Positions 55,501 through 64,000 of a stretch of 64,000 nt of DNA are shown piece after piece (position 1 is the first letter of the stretch; every line of letters starts with the position of its first letter). The stretch comes from Phoronis australis (lineage: Eukaryota; Phoronida; Phoronidae). A program made the translations under genes and the position numbers. The stretch is from NCBI GenBank assembly GCA_002633005.1, contig NMRA01000080.1, positions 585,291 to 649,290 of the forward strand, given 5' to 3'. The notes under the pieces were generated by a model, which worked only from the letters and a program-made list of their open reading frames with translations, had not been told where the DNA came from and ran no database searches.

Positions 55501-58500
55501 ATTCCTACGTTAGTAGTGCCAAAGCGTTTTTATGTTTTTCTACCATTTTTCAGTATACTATACTTTAGCCTTGCAATATCAACTTTATTTGGACATCAAA
55601 TATTGGTCTTCCTAGTTGTTGGTCAGACCATAAAGCTTGACTAGGGATGTTTAAATTGGATTGTGATTAGGTGATTGTTGTTTGCAGCGGTCCACTCATT
55701 GCGCTGGGATTAGCACGCGAACAAGCAGTGACAGCTTGGAGAGACATGCTGGGACCTAAAGAAGTGGAAAAGAAGGGGGAAGAAGGAGAAAGGTAGTGGC
55801 TTTGATTTATCCCGTGCTAGGTGTGACAGCATTTATGTCACAGCACCAGTAACGCATTATTTGAATCTGCAGGCTAAGGCAAGGGCTAGCAACATAATTT
55901 CATACTCTGAATTAACCAATACTTGAAATTTCTGAGTCCTTGTTTTCTTACCGTTTATGCTGATAATATTTTGAAATTAAAACTAGGCGTCAGGATTTCC
56001 GAGTTGTCACAATCTTTAAAAAAAAGGTTTCCACAAAAACATTGAGGTCATTGGAATTTCATTGGCTTTTCTCGGGATGCCAAATAAAATTTATACAATT
56101 ATTTCTAAAGAATGTCAGGATGAATGGCTTTGGGGATTTTTTGTGCCCAGATCAGATGCCATCGGTGATTTGCTGCTATGTAATACGTGCAATGTTCAAA
56201 GAGCAGGACTTAACTATCTTATTTTGTTATTTTGTTGTCAGATTTGTGTCCAGCTACGTAAATGGGCCAGGTGACGTAGCCAGCTCTAACAAGGGGCTGT
56301 CTGTAATTGGTGGCCACATTTTTTTCGCTAGACTTAGCACGGGGTCCGTCGCTTGCATAAATATGGATGGTATACTCGATCCCCGAGTAGACTCAACATT
56401 CGTTATTTCTCCGGTCTTGCTGTTAGCATACAGGTTAAGACATTTGTGTGCATTTGTTGCTGTGCATTTTTACTATTTGTGTAGTCAGACTATCATTCAA
56501 GCTTGTCATGGTTTTATTTTATTCAGCGAAGAAGAAAAGTCTGCCGAGCAAACGCCACCAGCGGAGGGCGAGGCTGAAAAGTAAGATTTCAATGTATTCA
56601 GATTTAAGTACCATTGTTCGAATGTTGGCTGTATGTCAAGTTTTACTATGATCGTATTGAAGCCGTCAAACAAAATTGTTCTCGGCAAGTTGTGCTTTGA
56701 TTTTTGGAGTGATTGTTGAGCACTAGAATGTACTTCTAGTGTGTTAAAACTGACCCAATTCATTGGAAAGCAGGCTGGGGTGAAAACAGATATGCATCAA
56801 AAGCATTGTGTAGTGTCTTCAAGGTGGGGTATCTGTCACATGAGCCTGGCAGGCGTTTGTGTGGCTTTAATGGATAGTTTGCTCATACCTTACTGCTAGT
56901 TTCACAGCACATACGGCTGAATATATTCTGTCCAACCTTTGATATTCAGCAGTGAAGAAAAACCTGCGGATGAGCAGGCGGAAAAGCCTGCAGATGAGCA
57001 GGCGGAAAAGCCGGAGGGCGAGTCAGATGAGCAAACAGCAGACGGAGAGAAAAAGTGAGAGTTCTGCCCTAACACAGCGCATGAACTTTCTAGTCATAGT
57101 TTCTGCTATCTCTCCACCTAACAACTTCGCACGCTCTTAGTTTCTGGTTATTATTTTCTGGTCTAAGGTCTTTGACTTTGGTAAAACACAATAGAAGTGG
57201 GCACGTTGGTGAAAACACTGCCAACTTAGTCATTTATTGTTTGATGTTTTTGACTTAGCTTCAAAATCGAATTTCGCCATTTTTATTGTGTTTTACTGGT
57301 AGCGTTAAGTTTGACTGCCAACCTTAGTTAACAGGCTATCGGCACTTTCAGCACCCTTTTCTGTTTCAACATTAGCATCTCTCTACACTTCCTGGTTCAC
57401 TGGCTTGTTTATAGTGAGTGACCCACACGACGAATTTACAACATGTCCTCTGCTCTCAGTTTATCTTGTCTGTTCACGAGCTTTCAAGTTTTTATCCCTC
57501 TGTGGATTTGTGCTTGCCTCTGAGGCATTTATAAGATGTGTCTACAGCTAGGCTAAGAGCTAAAATTTTTGTGAACAGGGTACAGCTAGGAAGCGGGTTT
57601 TGTTCCTGTAGTCCAATAATTAAATTTTGCCCTTTTGTCCCAGACAGCTCTGATTGCGTCATAATTGCCAAATTCAGTGATATTGTCAAGTTTCTGATGA
57701 CAAATCCAATTGAAACAATTAATTTATTTGATGCTGCCCATCCTGTAAAATGATGAGCACCATGTGCCTTGTCAAGCTCTAATAACTTAAGACTTCCATA
57801 CTAAACTAGAAGCTTTAAAACAGACTGATTAGAGGTATGTACACAGTCATGTACTTGTTCTGTGGCTATGTTCTTGAAAAGTCATCTTGGCGGTGGGCAA
57901 TTGCCAATTATCTGTCGGAGATCTGTTTGACCGGAACTGCAGGGTAGAAACGGTCAATCAAACTTGACTGTGGAGTGTTTTAAATGCCAAGTTGTGGAAA
58001 TCAATATTTTTAGGGCTTAATTAATGAAGTTGAGTTCAGGAACTTTCTGAATTTATTAGTTTACTCTAAAGCCATGTCAAAAACAAGTAGAAACATTTCA
58101 AATCTGTCATTCTTGTGAGAAACTAGAGACCATCAGCTGTGAAAAAGCAGACGTATTTTGCTTCTCAGATTTTGTGTTTAGACTTTACTTACTGTTTCTT
58201 TCAGGGAGGAAGTTGCAGAGGGTGAAGAACAGAAAGCACTGAGAAAGTGAGTATTTGTTCATAATATCCAGACAAGGATGACTGTGAAAGCAGCGTCATC
58301 ACTCAGTAGTTTGTGAATTTGTAAACAAGCTTGTTTACAAATCACTTGTGGTCTTCGTGTCTTCTGAGCACGGTAAGATCATATGAAAGCATCGCTTGTA
58401 TTCCCATTTGCTAATTTTGTGAAAATGCTTCATCAGTTAGAGAAAGGGAGATAATTCTGGGAATTGTGGTCTATTTCATTTTTGTTTGACAAATTTTCTC

Positions 58501-61500
58501 ATTTTTTGTAATGGTTGACAACTGGATAGAACTTTGACAATTTCTTTTGGTTATTGTTTATAATTTTGTGACACTATGATAATGTTTCTGTGTGATAGCT
58601 TACAAGACAGTAGGTATTAAAACTTACCTAACGTCTGCTTTGTTCATGAGATACAACTGATTTTTAAGCTATTTAAATTAAAACCTCAATACACCATTGA
58701 TGTTCTGTTACGGCTTCTTCACATTTTTAGTAATTGGCTGTAATAATGACCAAGGATCCTTCACAACAAGTTGTCACACAAAGTTAATGTTATTAACAAA
58801 AAACGTTTTTTTCAAGATTAGATTAGCTAGTAGTTCATTCCTATTTCGTGATATCAGCCTAGTGATATCAGCCTAGTGATGTCAGCCTAGTGATATCAGC
58901 CTAGTGATATCAGCCTAGTGATATCAGCCTAGTGATATCAGCCTAGTGATATCAGCCTAGTGAATTTGAATACGGAAGTATGCTATAGTATTACTCTAAG
59001 TTCAGTGTATACATTACGGTTAAAATGAAAATGGCATTCATCCTCAATAGTATTGGGACACAGAAGACAGTGGCACACTCTTACGAGGTTTTGAATATCC
59101 CTAGGACAACTTAAAATTTTTCTGTCTATTTCAAAGCACCTTTTATGACTATGCAATTCTGTGTAAACTTGCAGATTATGAATGATAATAGCCGCTACCT
59201 TTGTAGTATGTAGCAGCTAGGTCACTTAGATTTTCCTATTAAAAAGAAATAGATTCATCATACAACTGCAATGTATTTTAAACATTAAGTTTCTGTTAAA
59301 ATATTATTAAAATGTGGATTTCACGGTGCATAATTATGTGGATTTTTCATCCAATCTTTTTTTAGTTTGAGAGCTCAGTTCTCTATTGAGGGATCTAATA
59401 TAAACCCGCTACACGGGTCGGACTCTGCTGAGACGGCCAAGAAGGAACTTGAATTTTTCTTCCCTATGCAGAAGACAATGGCAGTGATCAAACCTGATGC
59501 TTATCAAACTAAAGGTGAGAGTATTTTAACAGATTTTTTTCCGCAAAACTAGATGGCTGTGGAAGCAATGCACAATTAAGTAAATCATGTGCACTCTTTG
59601 TCTAGATCAGAGTCAGTTAGTTTAATAAGCAGAGCTATCTAGTATCATTAACTGAGACCTCGTGTTGGTTTTTTATGGGCAGGGCTGCACACCACCTTAT
59701 GCAATGAGATGGTGATTTTGTCCCACTCTCCCTGCTATGTAGGGAAACCTGCAAGTGGACCATTTCTTTTTTGATTACTCTCCACAGCTATGTAACAGTT
59801 TTACTGTACTTGAAGGTGATGTCAGTGCGTCCGTTTCTGTGTTTGTTGGTATGTCAACTTCACGGTGTCTCGGGGGAAATAAGATATTGTGAATGGAGAA
59901 TAAACGAGATGTGGAGAATTGAGTAATATAATTCATCCTGTTGCCATTGTAGAGGAAATCATGAACAAAATCAGAGAAGCGGGCTTCCATATTGCCGCTA
60001 AGAAAGAGACGCAGGTAACAAAGGAGATCGCTGAAACACTGTACAAGGACTGCGTTGATAAGGAGTACTACAATGACATCACAGACCACATGGCGAGGTA
60101 AGAAGTTAATACTGCAGTGTGTGTGCCTGTGCGCATGTGTGTCTGTGCATGGCTGTGCCTGTGCTCATGTCCCTGTGCCAGTGTCTGTGCCTGTGTCTGT
60201 GTGTGGCTGCGCCAGTGCCTGTGTCTGTGTGTCCTGTCCCTGTTTGTGGCTGTGCCTGTATCTGTGCCTGCATGTGTTTGTGTGTGTGTGTTTGCGTGTG
60301 CGCGTGAGTGTGCGCTGTGACAGTGCAAGGCCTTGGTTATATGGTTATATCAATTGGAAGTTGAAACCTAACCTAACCTTTTACACATATTCACCTCTGT
60401 TGCTGAGAGTGAATGGGGACTATAAGACGTAAGCATTCAGCAAAATTTGCTGCAGACGTGCACATCATGTCACAATTTCTGTTGACGACCTCGTAGATTT
60501 TTTGGTTTGAACTTGCATATTTTATCGTTGTGTAGAAGGTACCTCATTGCTGAGTTTAGTTCCCACTAATATGACAAACAAGCACAGAATAATTGTTACC
60601 TATGTCATGTATTTTAATTGATGCTTATTGGCCATGATGGTAGTTTTAGAAACTTTATACTTAGGCATGGTGGTGTGGGTTGGAAACTCATAACTTGTGT
60701 TATGTGTAGTCCAGAATTGTCTCAAAATCGTGCAAAAATCAGACACTCTCAAAAGTTTAATAGGAGTCATGTCTTTAATGTGGTGCTGTCTATTACAGTG
60801 GTACGACACTGTTTATGGTCATAACACGAGAAGACGCAGTGGAGGGCTGGAGGGGTCTGATTGGTCCCACAGATCCAGAGCAGGCAAAAGAAGCAGCCCC
60901 TGGCAGGTATGGAGTCAAAGGTTAACTTATCGTAGTCTTGGAAATGTACTTGATAGTTTGAATTATTTGAATTATATATATAATGGTTAATTAATTTTTG
61001 AGAGATGGGGCCAAATACATTATGGCTTTTGAGGATAACATTGTAATCCAGTTTGCACTTGATGACCTTAGCATTAAGGCTAAAAGTTTTAGTCTGAACT
61101 CGAAATTTTAAATTTTTACTCGAGTTTGTTGTGCAAATATGGGGGTTCATGGTCTAGAAACTCATATGCATAAACATAATATATTCAGTCAGAGACTAAT
61201 ATACACTTATCTTTAGTTTGCACAAAAATAGAATAAGAAATGCTAAAAATAGTTTTGAGTTTGGTTTCGAGTAAGAAGATTAGACCGCTGTGCTAGGGGT
61301 GCATTCTGTAATGCAAGGCACACGTAGTGAGAAATGTTGGGTTCTGGAATGGAAATAGCATTTTTCTTAAGCTTACTTTAAATTCTATTCAACATTCTAG
61401 TCTGGCCTACCAATCATTTCATTGGAGGCCATTTTGCTGATAGTGTGTGCGATTAACATCCCGAACTTTCTCGGGAAATACTTGCCTTTCACATGGGTGA

Positions 61501-61719
61501 TTTTGCATGACCTCACCGCATTCACAGAAATTTCATGCCACAGAACTCGCATGTCGTCGTGTAACCCTACCGTATTCTCTTTTGCCAGCATACGCGCTCA
61601 GTTCGGTCAGGACATTAAGGCCAACGCAGTGCATGGTCCGTCCAACCTAAACCAGGCGGAGGAAGAAATCAAGGCCATCTTTGGTGATATAGAAATAAAT
61701 AGTGACGGTACATTGAAAG
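43467..61719 (+). CDS. NME8: NME8/TXNDC3-like thioredoxin + triple NDP-kinase (whole gene)
   Basis: I resolved 18 exons plus one alternative exon, about 660 codons with one thioredoxin exon used; human NME8 has 588. The order is a thioredoxin fold (about 1-128), an acidic hinge (129-157), then NDPK1 (about 163-296), NDPK2 (about 316-512, interrupted by an acidic insert at 416-483) and NDPK3 (about 513-650). Active-site His residues sit in NALHGSD (H283), NPLHGSD (H499) and NAVHGPS (H632); the third has lost the usual Ser-Asp. Human NME8 and the sea urchin outer-arm dynein IC1 share this thioredoxin/NDPK fusion, and NME8 variants have been linked to primary ciliary dyskinesia. A role in the ciliary axoneme is inferred by homology. 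The C-terminus after LK is unresolved. Confidence 0.93.
45036..45139 (+). CDS. NME8: NME8-like thioredoxin active-site exon A (CGPS)
   Basis: A 104-nt exon, phase 1 to 0, encoding [20 protein letters not shown] and [15 protein letters not shown]. The second active-site cysteine is replaced by Ser (C39-G-P-S42). The acceptor is TTTTCCAG with a TACTAAC branch-point match at 45015-45021; the donor is GTAGGT. It is a tandem duplicate of exon B, with 22 of 35 residues identical. Confidence 0.92.
45477..45580 (+). CDS. NME8: NME8-like thioredoxin active-site exon B (CGPC)
   Basis: A 104-nt exon, phase 1 to 0, encoding [20 protein letters not shown] and [15 protein letters not shown] with the canonical CGPC dithiol. 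The acceptor is strong (TTCCCTATCAG) and the donor is GTAAGA. It begins 337 nt after exon A ends. Because 104 is not a multiple of three, only one of A and B can be used. Confidence 0.92.
46733..46760 (+). repeat. TTTTAA simple repeat
   Basis: Four to five ATTTTA units, repeated again at 47560-47586 in the duplicate copy. Confidence 0.8.
47013..47172 (+). mobile_element. possible MITE-like element, family B copy 4
   Basis: Ends CTCAAACTGTTCCTTACTC and GAGTAAGGGACAATCCAAGA are imperfect inverted repeats resembling family B termini. The interior match is weak. It recurs at about 47855-48012 because of the assembly duplication. Confidence 0.35.
47298..48136. repeat. direct repeat copy 2 after the N
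   Basis: Partner of 46472-47296; see that entry. Confidence 0.9.
48249..48320 (+). CDS. NME8: NME8-like exon 4 (thioredoxin, cis-Pro strand)
   Basis: Encodes [20 protein letters not shown] and LFFA, matching human AEADNIVTLQPFRDKCEPVFLF. The Pro of CEP is the thioredoxin cis-proline position. Phase 0 to 0. Confidence 0.93.
48460..48576 (+). CDS. NME8: NME8-like exon 5 (end of thioredoxin)
   Basis: Encodes [20 protein letters not shown] and more, matching human GKIIEKIQGANAPLVNKKV. Phase 0 to 0. Confidence 0.93.
48888..48975 (+). CDS. NME8: NME8-like exon 6 (acidic hinge)
   Basis: Encodes [20 protein letters not shown] and EQEKADEDM, an acidic linker between thioredoxin and the first NDP kinase. 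Phase 0 to 1. Confidence 0.88.
48976..51588. other. NME8-like intron, 2.6 kb
   Basis: No strong exon. A 21-nt candidate microexon (50289-50309) has matching phase 1 to 1 and is discussed in the findings. Otherwise AT-rich and without a recognisable element. Confidence 0.5.
51589..51671 (+). CDS. NME8: NME8-like exon 7 (start of NDPK1)
   Basis: Encodes [20 protein letters not shown] and [15 protein letters not shown] is the first beta-strand signature of NDP kinases. Phase 1 to 0. Confidence 0.95.
51706..51790 (+). repeat. 11-bp tandem repeat, about seven copies
   Basis: The unit CTGAGCACATG is repeated about seven times just after the exon 7 donor. Confidence 0.95.
52058..52150 (+). CDS. 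NME8: NME8-like exon 8
   Basis: Encodes [20 protein letters not shown] and [11 protein letters not shown], the NDPK1 alpha-beta-alpha segment. Phase 0 to 0. Confidence 0.94.
52341..52495 (+). CDS. NME8: NME8-like exon 9
   Basis: Encodes [20 protein letters not shown] and [18 protein letters not shown], the NDPK1 FxxLVxFMxSGP core. Phase 0 to 2. Confidence 0.95.
52586..52928. repeat. direct repeat copy 1 ending at the N (probable assembly duplicate)
   Basis: 343 nt, nearly identical to 52930-53272, with the N at 52929 exactly between them. Intronic, so no coding effect. Confidence 0.9.
52930..53272. repeat. direct repeat copy 2 after the N
   Basis: Partner of 52586-52928. Confidence 0.9.
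53273..54497. other. NME8-like intron, no further feature
   Basis: AT-rich intron before exon 10. I see no exon, RNA gene or clear repeat. Confidence 0.5.
54498..54691 (+). CDS. NME8: NME8-like exon 10 (NDPK1 active site, NDPK2 start)
   Basis: Encodes [20 protein letters not shown] with catalytic H283, then FFFPD, a Pro/Gly linker, and [17 protein letters not shown] opening NDPK2. Phase 2 to 1. Confidence 0.96.
55022..55166 (+). CDS. NME8: NME8-like exon 11
   Basis: Encodes [20 protein letters not shown] and [11 protein letters not shown], the NDPK2 core. Phase 1 to 2. Confidence 0.95.
55688..55792 (+). CDS. NME8: NME8-like exon 12
   Basis: Encodes [20 protein letters not shown] and [15 protein letters not shown], then the acidic insert begins. 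Phase 2 to 2. Confidence 0.94.
55793..56526. other. NME8-like intron
   Basis: A long open frame reads through this intron into exon 13 (56042-56584), but exon 13 has a clean acceptor and the intronic part lacks protein-like composition. Confidence 0.5.
56527..56580 (+). CDS. NME8: NME8-like exon 13 (acidic cassette 1)
   Basis: A 54-nt phase 2-2 exon encoding [18 protein letters not shown]. Skipping it preserves the frame. Confidence 0.85.
56950..57054 (+). CDS. NME8: NME8-like exon 14 (acidic cassette 2, NAGNAG acceptor)
   Basis: A 105-nt phase 2-2 exon with two 24-nt tandem repeats encoding PADEQAEK twice, then [14 protein letters not shown]. The acceptor is TTCAGCAG, so a 3-nt shift would remove one Ser. 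Confidence 0.86.
57055..58204. other. NME8-like intron, no further feature
   Basis: AT-rich intron between acidic cassettes 2 and 3; nothing recognisable. Confidence 0.5.
58205..58246 (+). CDS. NME8: NME8-like exon 15 (acidic cassette 3)
   Basis: A 42-nt phase 2-2 exon encoding [14 protein letters not shown], with a TTTCTTTCAG acceptor and a GTGAGT donor. Confidence 0.82.
58849..58963 (+). repeat. 14-bp minisatellite, eight copies
   Basis: The unit GTGATATCAGCCTA is repeated eight times with a single variant (GATGTC). Intronic. Confidence 0.95.
59366..59514 (+). CDS. NME8: NME8-like exon 16 (NDPK2 active site, NDPK3 start)
   Basis: Encodes [20 protein letters not shown] with H499, then [20 protein letters not shown] opening NDPK3. 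Phase 2 to 1. Confidence 0.95.
59953..60097 (+). CDS. NME8: NME8-like exon 17
   Basis: Encodes [20 protein letters not shown] and [11 protein letters not shown], the NDPK3 core. Phase 1 to 2, the same length (145 nt) and phases as exon 11, reflecting ancient domain duplication. Confidence 0.95.
60113..60318 (+). repeat. TGTGCCTG-type GT-rich minisatellite
   Basis: An irregular array of TGTGCCTG, TGTCTGTG and GTGTGT units just after the exon 17 donor. It creates Cys/Val and His/Thr reading frames that are not genes. Confidence 0.9.
60799..60906 (+). CDS. NME8: NME8-like exon 18
   Basis: Encodes [20 protein letters not shown] and [16 protein letters not shown], matching human WRRLMGPTDPEEAKLLSP. 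Phase 2 to 2. Confidence 0.95.
60907..61588. other. NME8-like intron
   Basis: No recognisable feature. A plus-strand open frame entering exon 19 from 61422 is intron read-through. Confidence 0.5.
61589..61719 (+). CDS. NME8: NME8-like exon 19 (NDPK3 active site)
   Basis: Encodes [20 protein letters not shown] with H632, then [20 protein letters not shown] and K. Human NME8 has SIRAQFGISKLKNIVHGASN and ends near here. The donor AAAG/GTTTGT is weak, so the 3' edge is less sure. A possible last exon at 61815-61830 would add AMKLI and a stop. Confidence 0.88.
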
Positions 61720-64000
61720 GTTTGTTGTGGCTCTTGTGCTTCCTGACCTTCACCTTTTGCTTTCACCGTGGGAAATCACAAAATCACATCATCTCCTATT
61801 TGATTTTTTTTAGCCATGAAACTCATTTAGTATGCACACTGCTCTCACACAAACGCACACACACAAACACACACACGCACACACTGGTCTCCCATGAGGC
61901 CCTTGCCAGGCACACACACACGTGATAAAAGTTCATACATTGTTGGAATAACCTGTTGAGTATGTAGTATTTGTCACTCAGAGATTTTGAAAAGAAAGTT
62001 TAAAGACCAGGTTAAAATTTTTCACAAGATTGGACAAGATTGAAATTACGTTCAGCTAGAAATTTGCATAGTTAAGACGTGCCTGCAGATTATACAGTGA
62101 AAAGCTGAGTTTTAGGAAGAAAATGTTTAATTGACAGTTTACTGAAACCAACTTTCTTCAAGTGACATGTTAACGTTTCAAATTCCGTCATACCTGTAGG
62201 ATCAAATTATTCCAGATTAAGGCCACAGTGTGTAAGTTTTTTCTTTGCTGGCGGACAATTTGTCATCTTTCAATAATTGAGTATATCGAATTTTTTTTTC
62301 TGAAATTCACGTTATTAAGATTCACCACTAATCAAGCTGGGATTTTCGTAAAAAACAAATTGCGTTGATTAATTAAACTTTGTTTTATTCACCTACGGCT
62401 TAATCATCTACATGTATCTTGACATTCAAAAACAAAATCTTTAATAGGTAAGTGTTCGTGGTAACCCAATTTCCCACTGTCTCTCCAAACTGTTTACATT
62501 TATCCAAGAATTAATTTTAGTTTGTAATCAGTTTTTGCTGTGAACCGCTTTCCTTTTGTGTTACCTGGTAATGCCACTTTAATTTAGTGTTTCGCTATTT
62601 ATCACTAATGAAAATTAATTAATTTTGCTGCTTCCTGTGATCTAACTGATGTGTATAACTAATTTATTGACCCGTAGACCACACAATGCTTTTGTTTACC
62701 TTGTATTTTGAATCAACAATAAGTGTTGGTACAAATAACACCCGTGTGTAGCTACCTTCCACTTGTTTACCCGTGTGCACGTAGAGATGTTTTTGGTGTT
62801 ACAAAGCAGTTCTCGGATGACGTAAATTTCCGTTGTTTTGCCTGTAAATACTGATTAGCTAAAGGACGCCTCCCTCCTGTGAAAAACTACTGGAAAATAA
62901 GATGATAAAGGTATTGTCCATACGTGAAGAACTTGTACAAAATGATAGGAAGTAAAGATTCAAGGAAATCTCGTTGAACAAGATGAATTATTTTGGAAAA
63001 TTTCTTTTCCTTAAGTCATCGAACCGAAAAGTATATCCTGGAAAACTCTGTGGAAAATGAGTATTGTGTCATGGAAAACTCATGTAAAATCAGAAGCATA
63101 CTGTGGAAAATGAAAACAGTACAAGGGAAGCCAAGTGTAAATATTACATCTTATTCCTTGTAATTGACTGCGTCCAGTTGTACCTGTGAATATTAAGGGA
63201 ATCTGTTGCTAGAACGCTCTGGAGAAATTGATGCGTACTGTCTTGCTGAAAAAGCCAAGCTATGCCCTCTCTGTCACCTGCAGCATGTTCGTCTCCTGCT
63301 ATGATCAGAGAAGCCAATCGATCTTGACTACTTCCAGACCACTGAATCAAGCCTCTGAGCCACTGAATTTATTATTTTATGGAAGAATATGCACTCCAAA
63401 ATTTGGAATTAACCCTGGAGCTACTGAATCACGAGCACAAAATCAGTCTTCTGAATGAGGAATCATAAATTTAATATCTGCTGATATTTACCCTCAAAAT
63501 TACTGATTGATTTTCGTATTTGATAGAGTTGTTCTTTTGATTTTGATTCTGTGGTAGATGGTCGATTCAGAGCTCGGAAAGTAGAGGTTAATCTGATGTT
63601 GCCTATATAAGGAGGTCTTGTCGCACTGTCAATGCCACTCAGTACCTTTGTCAATAATATGTTTTGAAAATAAACTTAGGACTGTCTACTTGAATGTCCA
63701 GTTAAAGAGAGAACGTGTCATTTAAGATGTTATGTTTGGTAAAAATACAGATTCCAAGTTGTAATGGAGAGACATTTTCTTAGTTTTAATTACTGATCCC
63801 CTTGGGTGTATTTACTGTCTGTGGAACTTTGGAAATAGAATCTAAATGGCTCAGCCTATGGCTTGCACTGTGGTTCGCCGTTCACTTCCATTGGCCTAAT
63901 ACAAGTGACTGGCACTCACTGCCTTCAGTAGCAAGTAGTACCTTTGCCAGGTTGTTTAGGTCACTTTCTATCATCCCGTGTATTAATATACGCCTGGGGA
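61720..64000. other. NME8-like 3' region
   Basis: Holds a CA repeat (61853-61921) and several TGGAAAA motifs (about 62890-63115). Candidate short terminal exons exist but none is decisive. AATAAA at 63669-63674 may be the poly(A) signal. I see no other gene. Confidence 0.4.
63669..63674 (+). terminator. candidate poly(A) signal for the NME8-like gene
   Basis: AATAAA on the plus strand. It is the clearest signal downstream of the last recognised exon, though about 1.95 kb away. Confidence 0.3.

Noticed and set aside
56042-56584. 180-residue plus-strand reading frame
   Set aside because: It is intron sequence read through into NME8-like exon 13, which has its own strong acceptor at 56526. The intronic part has no family resemblance.
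58849-58963. CRISPR-like regularly spaced repeat
   Set aside because: Pure head-to-tail 14-bp units with no spacers, in an animal intron; a minisatellite.
60055-60432. Cys/Val-rich and His/Thr-rich frames on both strands
   Set aside because: Products of a GT-rich minisatellite after NME8-like exon 17, not genes.
61422-61925. 167-residue plus-strand frame around exon 19
   Set aside because: Only 61589-61719 aligns to NME8. The upstream part is intron and the downstream part runs into a CA repeat.
63144-63654. Short frames near the right edge as a further gene
   Set aside because: No motif, homology or splice chain; more likely the 3' UTR or flank of the NME8-like gene.

Overview
This is nuclear DNA from an intron-rich, ciliated animal. 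It carries genes with 34 and about 19 coding exons and GT-AG introns, endosomal and ciliary genes, tRNA-derived SINEs, TTAA-flanked MITEs and an NHL-propeller gene. Gene content and AT-rich introns of 0.2-3 kb fit a marine invertebrate, perhaps an invertebrate deuterostome such as a lancelet, hemichordate or echinoderm. The sequence alone does not settle the phylum.

Layout. 1-8.9 kb is mostly intergenic, with decayed repeats and one plausible small intronless gene (1623-2105, minus). 8929-9744 (minus) is an intronless ZFAND1 homolog with two AN1 zinc fingers and a C-terminal ubiquitin-like region. 13289-41945 (minus) is a complete VPS8 homolog (CORVET tethering subunit). I resolved 34 coding exons that splice in one continuous frame to 1383 codons plus stop, with an N-terminal beta-propeller and a C-terminal RING-H2. 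A separate plus-strand gene sits inside one VPS8 intron at 27446-28897: a B-box/NHL protein of 483 residues ending in a CaaX box (CVIL). 43467-61719 (plus) is an NME8/TXNDC3-type thioredoxin plus triple NDP-kinase gene, arranged head-to-head with VPS8. Its extreme C-terminus is unresolved, with a candidate poly(A) signal near 63669.

Main discovery candidate: the NME8-like gene has two tandem copies of the exon that encodes the thioredoxin active site (45036-45139 and 45477-45580). Both are 104 nt and both have phases 1 to 0. One encodes WCGPC and the other WCGPS. Only inclusion of exactly one copy keeps the frame; using both or neither gives an early stop. This looks like a mutually exclusive exon switch between a dithiol thioredoxin and a CxxS, mixed-disulfide-trapping form of a ciliary protein. 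The gene also has three consecutive phase-2 acidic cassette exons inserted inside the second NDP-kinase fold.

Assembly caution: three of the five single Ns (35164, 47297, 52929) lie exactly at the junction of long, near-identical direct repeats. These look like unmerged contig ends or two haplotypes laid side by side. One of them duplicates a VPS8 coding exon, which would break the frame if believed. VPS8 also shows several local duplications that copy its own splice sites, and its introns hold several MITE-like foldback elements.
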